Of a stretch of DNA of 64,000 bases, positions 41,839 to 50,329 are shown piece after piece. The stretch is from assembly GCF_014697545.1 (NCBI RefSeq), contig NZ_JACJSA010000012.1:147813-211812 (forward strand), read 5' to 3'. The notes beneath the pieces are model-generated. The model saw only the letters and a list, made by a program, of their open reading frames with translations, was not told where the DNA came from and made no database searches. The translations under genes were made by a program, and so were the position numbers. Numbering within the stretch: position 1 is the stretch's first letter; each line of letters begins with the position of its first letter. The DNA is from Oscillatoria sp. FACHB-1407. Lineage in GTDB: Bacteria > Cyanobacteriota > Cyanobacteriia > Elainellales > Elainellaceae.

Positions 41839-44697
41839 CTACTTTGCGTTGGATGGTTGAATCGGTAAATCAATGATGAATTCTGCGCCTTCACCTGGAG
41901 CGGAATTGCAACGAATCTGCCCACCGTGACGCTCAACTACAATCTGGTGACTGATCGACATTCCCAGCCCAGTGCCCTTGCCGATTTCCTTTGTAGTAAA
42001 GAAGGGATCAAACACCCGCTGAAGAATTTCCTGCGTCATACCCGGTCCATTGTCTCTAATCGAGATGGAAATGTGGGTTTCATTGCAGACCTGCGTCCGG
42101 ATGGCAATCGTCGGTGTGAATTGAGTTTTTGTTTTAGGATTTAGTGCTTTTAAGCTGATTGAGTTGTGCCCATTTGTGGGTGCGATCTCAGCCGCATCAT
42201 CCCATTCCGCTTCAAAAATCAGGTACTTGAGCTTCTCCTCTAAAGCATCGATCGCATTGCTAAAGATGTTCATAAACACCTGATTGAGTTGCCCTGCCGA
42301 ACACTTGATGTGAGGTAAATCTCCGTAATCCTTGACGATTTGAATGGCAGGACGATTTGCCTCCGCCTTGGTTCGGTGTTGCAGAATCATCAAGGTGCTA
42401 TCGATGCCCTCGTGAACATTGACCAGTTTCAACTCGGCTTCGTCCAATCGCGAGAAGTTTTGCAGCGATCGCACAATCTCACAAATCCGCTCAGCCCCTA
42501 CCCGCATCGACGCCATCAATCGTGGCAAATCGCTCATGATAAAGGTCAAATCCATTGTTTCGCACTTCGTTTGAATATCAGACGGAGGCTCCGACACCGC
42601 CTCTTGATAGAGGTTTACCAATTCCAACAAGTCCTTGGTGTAGCGGGTAGCATAGGCTAAGTTGCCGTAGATAAAATTCACGGGATTGTTGATCTCGTGG
42701 GCAACCCCTGCCACCAACTGCCCCAGACTCGACATCTTTTCGCTTTGCACGAGTTGGGTTTGTGCTTGTTGCAGTTCAATCAGGGCTTTTGCCAGTTGCT
42801 GCGATCGCTCCCTCTCTTTGGCTTCTGACTCTCGCAGAGCCTCTTCGGCTAACTTACGCTTGGTAATATCCTCAACCGTGCCCTCGTAATACAGCAATTT
42901 GCCATCTTCATCGCGAACCGCACGAGCGTTTTCAGAAGTCCAGATGATGCTGCCGTCCTTGCGGTAAAACTGAGATTCAAAATTGAAAACCGAGCCTTGT
43001 TGTTCCAGTAAGGCTGCAAATTCAGCCCGACGATTCGGATCAACATACAACTGCGTCTCAATATCAGTCAGATGGTTGATCAACTCCTCCTGAGATGCAT
43101 AGCCATACATTCGCACCAAGGCTGGGTTAATGCTGATATAGCGACCCTCTGGCGTAGTTTGGAAGATTCCTTCCGCCGCATTCTCAAAAATGCTGCGATA
43201 CTTTTCTTCGGCTTCTCGCAGAGCTTCTTCGGCTTGCTTCCGTTGAGTAATGTCTCGTGCCACCCAAATCACCGAATTATCGGGCAATGGCGAAATGTTG
43301 GCAACAAACCATCTGTCCTTAGGTTGTCCGTCTGGAGAGCCTGTAAAGTTGCTGACGGGTAAGCTGTATTCCAGAGTCACCGTTTTGCCCATGCTAAGCG
43401 CAAGTTGAATCTGCTTGTAGAACAGATTGGCAACAGGTAACGGCAGGACATCGTATACCGTTTTGCCGACCCGTTCGACTTCTGGTTTGTAATGAACCTC
43501 AGAGTTGGTCGCCACCATTTTGAGATAGCGTCCCTGACAGTCAAACACGGTGATCACATCGGTCATCGCCGCAAACAGTGCTCGCAGTTCCGCTTCTGAG
43601 TTACGGAGAGCGGCTTCGACCCGTTGCCGTTCAGCGATCTCAATGACCAGACGACGGTTCAACTCTTTCAATGCGGCGGTTCGTTCTTCAACACGAGTTT
43701 CTAGCTCTTCGTTGATGCGTTGCAACGCCTCTTTTGCCCGTCTGCGCTCGGTAATGTCTTCAACCGTGCCTTCGTAATACAGCAGATTGCCATCGCTATC
43801 TCGCACAGCATGAGCGTTTTCAGAGATCCAGGTGAGGGAGCCATCCCGGCGATAGACCTGTGACTCAAACCCCACGACCGCATCATGTTCTTGCAGCAGC
43901 CGAATGAACTCAGAGCGTCGTTCGGGGTCAACATAGAGTTGCTGCTGCACACTGGTCAGGTTGGCAACCAGTTCTTCGGGAGAGTCGTACCCATAAATTT
44001 TGGCAAGGGCAGGGTTAGCACTGAGGTAATAGCCATCGGGAGTGGTCTGGAAGATCCCTTCAATGGCATTTTCAAAAATGCTGCGATACTTTTCCTCTGC
44101 CTCTCGCAGGGCTTGCTCTGCGCGGTGTCGCTCTGTAATGTCGATGCCAACAGCAAAAGCAGCCCGTCCCTGATCGTACTTTTTCATCACGATCAGGAAG
44201 TTACGGGTCACACCATGCACCGTCGCAGGCACTTCTTGAAACGTATCTTCAGAGGAGCTATGGAAAAAGTCTTGAACAAACTCTGTGAACTGGGAACTGG
44301 ATTGGAGAAAGCCAATATCCTGCCCAACAAAAGCGTCAGGCTCCAGTCCATAAGTACCTGCCAGATAACGATTGACGCCGAGATACCGCAAATCTGAACT
44401 GATCCACGACACAATCCCAGGGATCGCTTCTAAGATTGCCTCAAGCTGGTCCTTCGTAGCCCGCAGTGCCTCTTCTGCTTGATGGCGTTCTGCTACTTCT
44501 GCTACGAGTTGTTCATTTGACCCCCTTAAAGCAGCCGTTCGCTCTGCGACCTCGCTCTCAAGGTCAGCCTTCAACTGCTTCAGCTCTTGCTCGATATTTT
44601 CGCGATCGCTAACCAACGCCTCCAGTTCAGTAACCTTTTGGCGCAAAACAGATAGTTCACTAATTAACTGCTCTTTGGATTTTTCGTCGTCTTTCAT
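41839..44697 (-). CDS. multi-PAS sensor histidine kinase
   Basis: The ATG at 44697 (MKDDEKSKEQ) is preferred to the TTG 28 codons earlier. The 952-residue cytoplasmic protein has a coiled-coil N-terminus and four PAS domains, the second and fourth of which are near duplicates (YRSIFENAIEGIFQTTPDGY and YRSIFENAAEGIFQTTPEGR), each followed by a PAC segment ending EGTVEDIT. HisKA has LVAGVAHEINNPVNFIYGN and HATPase_c has MNIFSNAIDALEEK, IRDNGPGMTQEI and GKGTGLGMSISHQI. The HEINNP type belongs to HisKA kinases of the NtrB-like/cyanobacterial class. The duplicated PAS-PAC pair indicates internal duplication. No regulator is adjacent. Confidence 0.9.
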   Translation of the reverse strand: MKDDEKSKEQLISELSVLRQKVTELEALVSDRENIEQELKQLKADLESEVAERTAALRGSNEQLVAEVAERHQAEEALRATKDQLEAILEAIPGIVSWISSDLRYLGVNRYLAGTYGLEPDAFVGQDIGFLQSSSQFTEFVQDFFHSSSEDTFQEVPATVHGVTRNFLIVMKKYDQGRAAFAVGIDITERHRAEQALREAEEKYRSIFENAIEGIFQTTPDGYYLSANPALAKIYGYDSPEELVANLTSVQQQLYVDPERRSEFIRLLQEHDAVVGFESQVYRRDGSLTWISENAHAVRDSDGNLLYYEGTVEDITERRRAKEALQRINEELETRVEERTAALKELNRRLVIEIAERQRVEAALRNSEAELRALFAAMTDVITVFDCQGRYLKMVATNSEVHYKPEVERVGKTVYDVLPLPVANLFYKQIQLALSMGKTVTLEYSLPVSNFTGSPDGQPKDRWFVANISPLPDNSVIWVARDITQRKQAEEALREAEEKYRSIFENAAEGIFQTTPEGRYISINPALVRMYGYASQEELINHLTDIETQLYVDPNRRAEFAALLEQQGSVFNFESQFYRKDGSIIWTSENARAVRDEDGKLLYYEGTVEDITKRKLAEEALRESEAKERERSQQLAKALIELQQAQTQLVQSEKMSSLGQLVAGVAHEINNPVNFIYGNLAYATRYTKDLLELVNLYQEAVSEPPSDIQTKCETMDLTFIMSDLPRLMASMRVGAERICEIVRSLQNFSRLDEAELKLVNVHEGIDSTLMILQHRTKAEANRPAIQIVKDYGDLPHIKCSAGQLNQVFMNIFSNAIDALEEKLKYLIFEAEWDDAAEIAPTNGHNSISLKALNPKTKTQFTPTIAIRTQVCNETHISISIRDNGPGMTQEILQRVFDPFFTTKEIGKGTGLGMSISHQIVVERHGGQIRCNSAPGEGAEFIIDLPIQPSNAK

Positions 44698-45168
44698 GGG
44701 AAATGGTTTTCTACCTGAAGAGAAATGCACCCCTGATTTCTCTGATTCCTTGAGGTTCAGACCGTTTCCGGATCTTTGCAAAGGAAGCTGCTCTGAACGA
44801 AAACGCTATGGCAGAAAACCCTGAAACGTACAATGCCAGCCCGTCGTAACCTCAACTAAGATATGCACCAGTATAGGATAAGTGAGTGTTGCTGATTGTT
44901 GCCTTAAGTACCAATTTTAAGTGGTTAGAAGGATAAACAAAAGGCAAAATACCCAATTGACCGAGTGGGGACACCGATCAATCGCTTCACTTAATAAATA
45001 GTAGCTGCTTAAATAATGCCTGCTTGAATACTACATGGAATTGGCGATCGCTAACACACCCATTGACTCAGGTTTTGCTTAGCTGGTTGGGAAGCCAATC
45101 CACAAAATCTCTGCAATTGTTCCCGAAATTGCAGGACGTTGCGTTGATGTAAAATTCACGCCCCCACG
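44698..45168. other. intergenic stretch, nothing recognised
   Basis: Leader region of the multi-PAS kinase and downstream spacer of the phosphodiesterase gene. No credible frame or repeat was seen. Confidence 0.45.
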
Positions 45169-45212
45169 GAAAGACGGACAGTAGTCAGCCCCCGCGATAC
45201 TGTCCGTCTTTC
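45169..45212. terminator. strong 15-bp perfect hairpin
   Basis: GAAAGACGGACAGTA (45169-45183) and TACTGTCCGTCTTTC (45198-45212) are perfectly complementary with a 14-nt loop. It lies 115 bp after the stop of the minus-strand phosphodiesterase gene and is a likely terminator for it, though the T-run is short on both strands. A small RNA is the alternative. Confidence 0.6.
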
Positions 45213-45326
45213 TCTTACTGTGGAGTGTGGGTTTATTCAACCCTTTCCTCTAGATTATTTCTTCAATCGAACTAATTGGCGAAGGAATCATGAAGATCAA
45301 GTAAGAAAACAATGAGGCTCGCTTTT

Positions 45327-46877
45327 CTAGCTATGCCTCTCTAAAATTGACTGACCATCGACATCAGGTAGCACCACATTCAACAATTCTGCGATCGTTG
45401 GTGCAAAATCTGTAACTGAGACGACATTCTCTAACTGACCGGGTGGCATGGCTGAGTTTATGGCAAAAAACATGCCATTAGGTTGGTGATCCCCAGTTCG
45501 CACTCCCGCAAATGTCTTTTCAAGCACACCGATTTTTTGAGAACTGACCCGTTGAATGGGTTTTTCCCGATTCCATTCGATCAATAGATCAGGAAAAGTA
45601 TCTAAACACTCGCCCTGATAAAGATCCGCCGTGCGTAAGACTTGTTTGACCAACGGCTTGCCAGTGTCTAAATTGACTATTTCTGTTAAGTCATGGGTGA
45701 GTTGTTCGCAGAAGCGGTCATACTCTGCACCGGGATGAATCTGACCCTTTGGCTCACGCCCTACAAGGTTAACTCGAATAGCTCCATAAACATCATTGTT
45801 AGGGACTGTAAAACACTTGCGCCGACTCGCATCAGGCTCTGCCATCGCTTTGCGAAACGGTTTATCACTTCTCCAGAAGCGATCGCGCAATGGTTTCCAA
45901 ACAAGCTGTTTCAGCGGTTTCAAAAACCAGCTTAGCCCTGCCACTTCCTCTAAATTGGTGTTCAGTGCTTTAGCAAACTGCTGTTTTGCAGCGGAAACTC
46001 CTATGTTTTCGAGACGGCAGAGAATATCATCTAGCAAAAAAGTGCCGTCGTAATGGGGACCCATACCATGGCTGGCAAGAATGAAAACGGGGGTCTCTGG
46101 ATCAACCTCGGCTACAAGCTCACCAACAGCTTTATCAAGAGCTTGATAGACCGCTAAAAGGGGGTCTCCAATCAACTGAACAATATCAGATTGGTGCTTA
46201 GGATGGTGTGGGTCATGCAAATTCCAGCATTGATGCCCGACACAATGGCTCTCGCTAAAAACTGTGAGAAACAAATCCCAGTTGCCCTGGTTTAAAAAGT
46301 GTTTAGACAGGGCTGTTTTGGTCTCAATTCTATGAATCAGGTCGTCTCGAAACTGACGATATCCTTCAACCGTTCGAGAGATGGTGTTGCAATCTCCAAC
46401 TGGATCTCGTCCAAACTGATTTTCTATGTCAGCTGCTAAGGTTTCTGGATAAGTATATAGTTGCCCAATGAAATCAGGATCGTGAGTTCCCCAATCTACA
46501 ATTTGAATGCCGTTAAGGTTGGGCGTTAAAAACGTTTTAGGAACATCAACGATTCCTACTCGCCGACCTGCATCACTTAATGTTTTCCAAAACGGCTCCC
46601 CTTTAACGTCTGTAACTTGAGTCTTAAAAGTTTTGTAACTGCCTGGTCCAAGCTGGGTGTAACAATATCGCCCGTGTCGTACTGGAGATAAACCCGTTGA
46701 GAATGAGGGCCACACCGCCCCAACGTAAAAACCAATGGGATTGGTTGTAATTCCCCACGTGGCTTGCTCTAATAATATTTTGAAGGTTGGTAATAACCCG
46801 TCTCTTGCCCACAAACGAATTAGTCTTTGATCGGCTGCATCAATGCCAATCATTAAAACTTTAGCTTTTTGACCCAT
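45327..46877 (-). CDS. alkaline phosphatase superfamily phosphodiesterase
   Basis: The 516-residue protein belongs to the type I phosphodiesterase/nucleotide pyrophosphatase group. VLMIGIDAADQRLIRLWARD carries the first metal Asp, FSTGLSPVRHGRYCY matches the nucleophile region that follows 'WPSFSTG' (Ser/Thr), FSESHCVGHQCWNLHD holds further metal ligands, and FILASHGMGPHYDG is the SDHG-like motif. No signal peptide is evident, unlike many extracellular members, so a cytoplasmic role is likely. The substrate is unknown; related proteins act on nucleotides or sugar-phosphate lipids. It is monocistronic. Confidence 0.85.
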   Translation of the reverse strand: MGQKAKVLMIGIDAADQRLIRLWARDGLLPTFKILLEQATWGITTNPIGFYVGAVWPSFSTGLSPVRHGRYCYTQLGPGSYKTFKTQVTDVKGEPFWKTLSDAGRRVGIVDVPKTFLTPNLNGIQIVDWGTHDPDFIGQLYTYPETLAADIENQFGRDPVGDCNTISRTVEGYRQFRDDLIHRIETKTALSKHFLNQGNWDLFLTVFSESHCVGHQCWNLHDPHHPKHQSDIVQLIGDPLLAVYQALDKAVGELVAEVDPETPVFILASHGMGPHYDGTFLLDDILCRLENIGVSAAKQQFAKALNTNLEEVAGLSWFLKPLKQLVWKPLRDRFWRSDKPFRKAMAEPDASRRKCFTVPNNDVYGAIRVNLVGREPKGQIHPGAEYDRFCEQLTHDLTEIVNLDTGKPLVKQVLRTADLYQGECLDTFPDLLIEWNREKPIQRVSSQKIGVLEKTFAGVRTGDHQPNGMFFAINSAMPPGQLENVVSVTDFAPTIAELLNVVLPDVDGQSILERHS

Positions 46878-47320
46878 GACAACCTTCTAGAAGAGTGAGT
46901 AGGGGAGCTCTTTTCAAGCCAATCGTTTAAATCGGAAAGAGATAAGAAGTAGATGCCTGAGGGTATTTAGAAATAATGTAAAGATCGAGGACTAGTCTAA
47001 CAATGCTCACCGAATGCAAGGAAGCTATTTCTACCAATAAAAAACATCCTTCAAAAGTTTAACCGTCTCTCACTGTAGTTGTATAGAGTAAAGATAAACC
47101 TTCATCAATAAATCAGATTCGAATATTTAAACATTAATAAACTATTAAGTCAAGGTAAATCTTATTGACTCTCTGTTGTGTTCAACAGATGCAAAAAGTA
47201 AGTCATAAAATAGGCATTAAGCCATCACTTAAAGGAAATGCTTAATGCCTGTCAAGGTATTAATGAGGAGGCTTTAAAGCCTCACTACAAAGGGCCTATT
47301 TTGAAAAAGATCGTGCAACG
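46878..47320. other. AT-rich intergenic region with two hairpins
   Basis: No credible gene. AGGCATTAAGC (47212-47222) pairs with GCTTAATGCCT (47240-47250), and GAGGCTTTAAAGCCTC (47268-47283) is a perfect 16-bp palindrome. Both lie between the end of msrB and the promoter side of the phosphodiesterase gene. Confidence 0.55.
47212..47283 (-). terminator. double hairpin downstream of msrB
   Basis: Two consecutive perfect inverted repeats (11-bp arms with a 17-nt loop, then a 16-bp palindrome) lie 38 bp beyond the msrB stop on the minus strand. They probably mark its 3' end; no long T-run is seen. Confidence 0.45.
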
Positions 47321-47749
47321 TTATGCAACGCCGTCTGAATCTGGTGGAGTGAATTCAAGGGCAACTCCGTTCATGCAATAGCGTTGCCCAGTGGGGCGAG
47401 GACCATCCTCGAAGACGTGCCCTAAATGCCCACCACAGCGGCTACAGTGAACTTCAACACGGGTCATAAATAGCGATCGATCCACTGAGGTAGCGATCGC
47501 CCCCTCGATCGGCGCATAAAAACTAGGCCAACCTGTGCCACTGTTGAATTTGGTGTCTGATGTAAAGAGCGGTTGACCACAACCCGCACAGACATAAGTG
47601 CCTGTCTCATAGTTTTTATCAAGCGGGCTGGTGCCTGCTCGCTCAGTCCCGTGTTTCCGTAATACATAAAACTGCTCTGGAGTCAGAACTTTCTGCCACT
47701 CTGCTTCAGTTTTGGTGATTTCAAATTGCTCGTGTTTTGAGGTTGTCAT
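47321..47749 (-). CDS. msrB: peptide-methionine (R)-S-oxide reductase MsrB
   Basis: The 142-residue enzyme reduces methionine-R-sulfoxide in proteins. It has the two zinc-binding CxxC pairs, CAGCGQPLF and CSRCGGHLGHVFEDG, FNSGTGWPSF for the substrate Trp, and the catalytic Cys in RYCMNGVALEF. GT-x-x-AGTSPL at the start fits the family. Length and motifs are complete. It stands alone on the minus strand. Confidence 0.96.
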   Translation of the reverse strand: MTTSKHEQFEITKTEAEWQKVLTPEQFYVLRKHGTERAGTSPLDKNYETGTYVCAGCGQPLFTSDTKFNSGTGWPSFYAPIEGAIATSVDRSLFMTRVEVHCSRCGGHLGHVFEDGPRPTGQRYCMNGVALEFTPPDSDGVA

Positions 47750-47924
47750 ACCGCCTAAAGTCTCCGACAGAATTAATGAGAAATAGCTACGATGTACCGC
47801 TAGTAATTGAGAATAATCTATTCAGCTTGAGATTGGCTGAGTGCAACCTGAGGAGATAGCAATTGGCAGCTTAAGATACTCTGGCAATCTAGGGTGATAC
47901 CTGCCGACCAATCTTTTAGGCTTG

Positions 47925-48065
47925 GCGATTGAAATCGCAGCGATAGAAGCAAAACCCGCCGACGCGGGGTACAGAGAATCTTGATGCATCAAGCCCACGC
48001 AGGACGGTCGGCGAGCTCAGTCAAGCCGCGAACTTCGATCGAATAGGCGCGAATTCCATTCACCA
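47925..48065. repeat. hairpin-rich cyanobacterial repeat, family 5, copy 2
   Basis: The block has GGCGATTGAAATCGCAGCGA, GCAAAACCCGCCGACGCGGG, GAATCTTGATGCATCAAG and AGCCGCGAAC, the same kind of successive palindromes as at 20905-21060. It fills most of the msrB upstream region, which otherwise holds nothing recognisable (47750-48151). Confidence 0.6.
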
Positions 48066-48151
48066 GCCACAGCACAGAATATCAGGGGGGTCAGGACTTT
48101 TGTCAGTCAACCAAGGGTGCCACAACGTACCTAGGCACAGGTTGAATTCGA

Positions 48152-48718
48152 TTAAGCGACCGATCGCGTTTCTTGAGCCGTGCTACGCAGCTTATAAGTG
48201 TTTTCCACCAGGCTCGCAGCGAAGCTATCAAATCGTTTCACCAAATTAGCGTCGGTGAGTTGTCCCTCTTCATTAAACGCTTTCCAGGCTTGCCCGATCG
48301 CCACATGTTCAGGAATGGTCCAGGCGTGAACCCAACGCATAATGATACGCAGGTCATTGAGAGCGTTGCTATTGGATTGCCCACCTAAAACACTGATCAG
48401 CCCGGTTACTTTTCCAGAGAATTCGTTAAAACTCATCAGATCTAGGGCATTTTTTAGTACACCACTAACGCTGCCGTGATATTCAGGCGTTGCGAGAATG
48501 ATGCCATCTGCTTGACGAAACGCCTGACGCAGCTTATCAACGTCAGGGTAATCGGGATAGTTGTCACTGCCGTCACAAAAGGGCAGATTGAGCGATCGCA
48601 AATCGAGCACTTCGACTTTGGCTCCCAATGCTTCAACCCGCTGTGCGGCGACTTGTAAAGCGAGTTGGCTATAGGAATCAGGTCTTAAACTTCCGGCGAT
48701 ACCAACAAACTTGAGCAT
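48152..48718 (-). CDS. NAD(P)H-dependent FMN reductase
   Basis: The 188-residue flavodoxin-like protein has the FMN phosphate loop GIAGSLRPDSYSQ (residues 5-17), ILATPEYHGSVSGVLKNALD for the flavin ring and KVTGLISVLGGQSNSNAL. This matches the FMN_red family, including chromate/quinone reductases such as ChrR. It probably reduces quinones or flavins in the cytoplasm. No operon partner is near. Confidence 0.9.
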   Translation of the reverse strand: MLKFVGIAGSLRPDSYSQLALQVAAQRVEALGAKVEVLDLRSLNLPFCDGSDNYPDYPDVDKLRQAFRQADGIILATPEYHGSVSGVLKNALDLMSFNEFSGKVTGLISVLGGQSNSNALNDLRIIMRWVHAWTIPEHVAIGQAWKAFNEEGQLTDANLVKRFDSFAASLVENTYKLRSTAQETRSVA

Positions 48719-48849
48719 GGGACTGAGTCCTTTGTCATTCCTAATGGGTCACTGTCGTATTCACAGTGTACCTAATACGTACTCATTATGAGTATGTCTT
48801 TGGATAGGGGATTCCCCCCTTTTAAGCTCGGTTATTCTCCCCAAAAAAA

Positions 48850-48878
48850 CTCTCTGATTTCCCAATGAAATCAGAGAG
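48850..48878 (-). terminator. intrinsic terminator of the beta-propeller gene
   Basis: CTCTCTGATTTC and GAAATCAGAGAG form a perfect 12-bp stem with a 5-nt loop. On the minus strand it is followed at once by seven T, 64 bp beyond the stop of the repeat protein. Confidence 0.85.
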
Positions 48879-48941
48879 CAGATCCTGCGCTATACCAAAC
48901 CAAATCAGTAAAGATGTTTTACTTGCCCTGACTGCAACGCT

Positions 48942-50024
48942 TTAACCCACACTGGATGGCAGACCAGACATAAGCGGGGTTGAAGACAGTTGTGCTCTAA
49001 ACACTTCCCAATCGTTGCCATCCCACGCTTGCCAACTGACAAACGAACCGGAAATGTGGGGGTTAATCTCATAGTTGATGCTATTTGCCAGGCGTTGAGT
49101 CGAGATGCCATCAAAGAGATGAATGTCGATATCAGATGAACTAAAGATATGCTCCCATACGACATAGCCCTGATCAGACACTTGAGCCCCAATATCATCA
49201 ACCGTGTTGTCTGTAATTTGAACGGTGGTTCCGGTCAGGCTGTCGTGGCGATATACTTCCCAGTCGTTGCCATCCCATGCTTGCCAGACGACATAATCTC
49301 CTGCGATCTGAGCTTTTGTTTCGTTGTAAATGCTGTCTGCTAGAGCTGTGGCTTTGCCAGTTGACGCATTGTAGAGATAGATGTCTGTATCTGTAGCACT
49401 GTAGCTGTATTCGTAAACAACATTGCCATTGGAGGAGACTTGAGCATTGCGCTCGTTACGGTTGGATGTGGCGATCTCAATGGTTTCCCCAGAAATGATG
49501 TCATACAGATACAGGTCGGTGTCTGTTTCACTGTATTCAAATTCGTAAACGATGTAATTACCTGCAAGATCAGGGTTCAACTCGTTGCGTTGAGAATTGG
49601 CGATCGCAATCTCTTGTCCTGTAGCGATGTTGTATAGATAAATATCGCTATCGGTTTCACTGTATTGATATTGATAAACGATATTGTTGCCATCAATTTG
49701 AGCGTTAAACTCGCTTTTGGCACTGTCCAGAATGATGCCGCTACTGTCTGTGAGCACATCATACAATCCTAAGTTGCTGTTGGTGTCGCTATATTCAGAC
49801 TCGTATACAACATCTCCCAAAGATGAGATACGAGGGTTTAATTCGTTGTCATTGCTTGAGGCGATCGTCGATATGGTATCGGTCACCGCATCGTAGTAGC
49901 GGATGTCGATGTCGGTGTCGCTGAAATCATGTTCCCAAACGACATCACCCAGTGACGACACTTGAGCCAAACCATCAAAAGTATTGTTATCAGTCAATTG
50001 AATAACGTTGAAATATGTAGTCAT
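48942..50024 (-). CDS. repeat beta-propeller protein (TolB-like blades)
   Basis: The 360-residue acidic protein is made of eight tandem units of about 42-45 residues. Each has G-x-x-VV(Y/W)E near the start, then a DTDIxLY strand and a closing N-E-x-N/A-x-(I/V): for example NYIVYEFEYSETDTDLYLYD. Units 3, 4 and 5 are very alike, which suggests recent internal duplication; units 6 and 8 share the variant WQAWDGNDWEV(Y/F)R. The N-terminal strand (YFNVIQLTDN) should close the ring. No signal peptide is seen, although the Asp/Asn-rich surface resembles secreted calcium-binding proteins. Function is unknown. A perfect terminator follows. Confidence 0.8.
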   Translation of the reverse strand: MTTYFNVIQLTDNNTFDGLAQVSSLGDVVWEHDFSDTDIDIRYYDAVTDTISTIASSNDNELNPRISSLGDVVYESEYSDTNSNLGLYDVLTDSSGIILDSAKSEFNAQIDGNNIVYQYQYSETDSDIYLYNIATGQEIAIANSQRNELNPDLAGNYIVYEFEYSETDTDLYLYDIISGETIEIATSNRNERNAQVSSNGNVVYEYSYSATDTDIYLYNASTGKATALADSIYNETKAQIAGDYVVWQAWDGNDWEVYRHDSLTGTTVQITDNTVDDIGAQVSDQGYVVWEHIFSSSDIDIHLFDGISTQRLANSINYEINPHISGSFVSWQAWDGNDWEVFRAQLSSTPLMSGLPSSVG

Positions 50025-50329
50025 GGCAAATTCTCCCTGGGGGCGTGTTTAGAGTTGGGTCGTGGAAATAGTTGATTGTGAATGCCAAGAAGGAGTTGTA
50101 ACCCCTGAACGTGGAATGGGGTTGTCAACCCTTCGGAGACTCCCAAAGCCTTATCACAGGAGTAGAGGAGTTACGTTTTGGGTGTTGTCTGCATCCGAGG
50201 GGTTGTATTTCTTGCTGACATTCACTTATGCAATTGGGGTGCGATCGAATACTCAATTTTGGTAGAAGGCTTCAAAATTCTTCGTTCACCGTTTATTCTG
50301 AACAGCAGGACTGTTTGTGTGGGGGTGAA

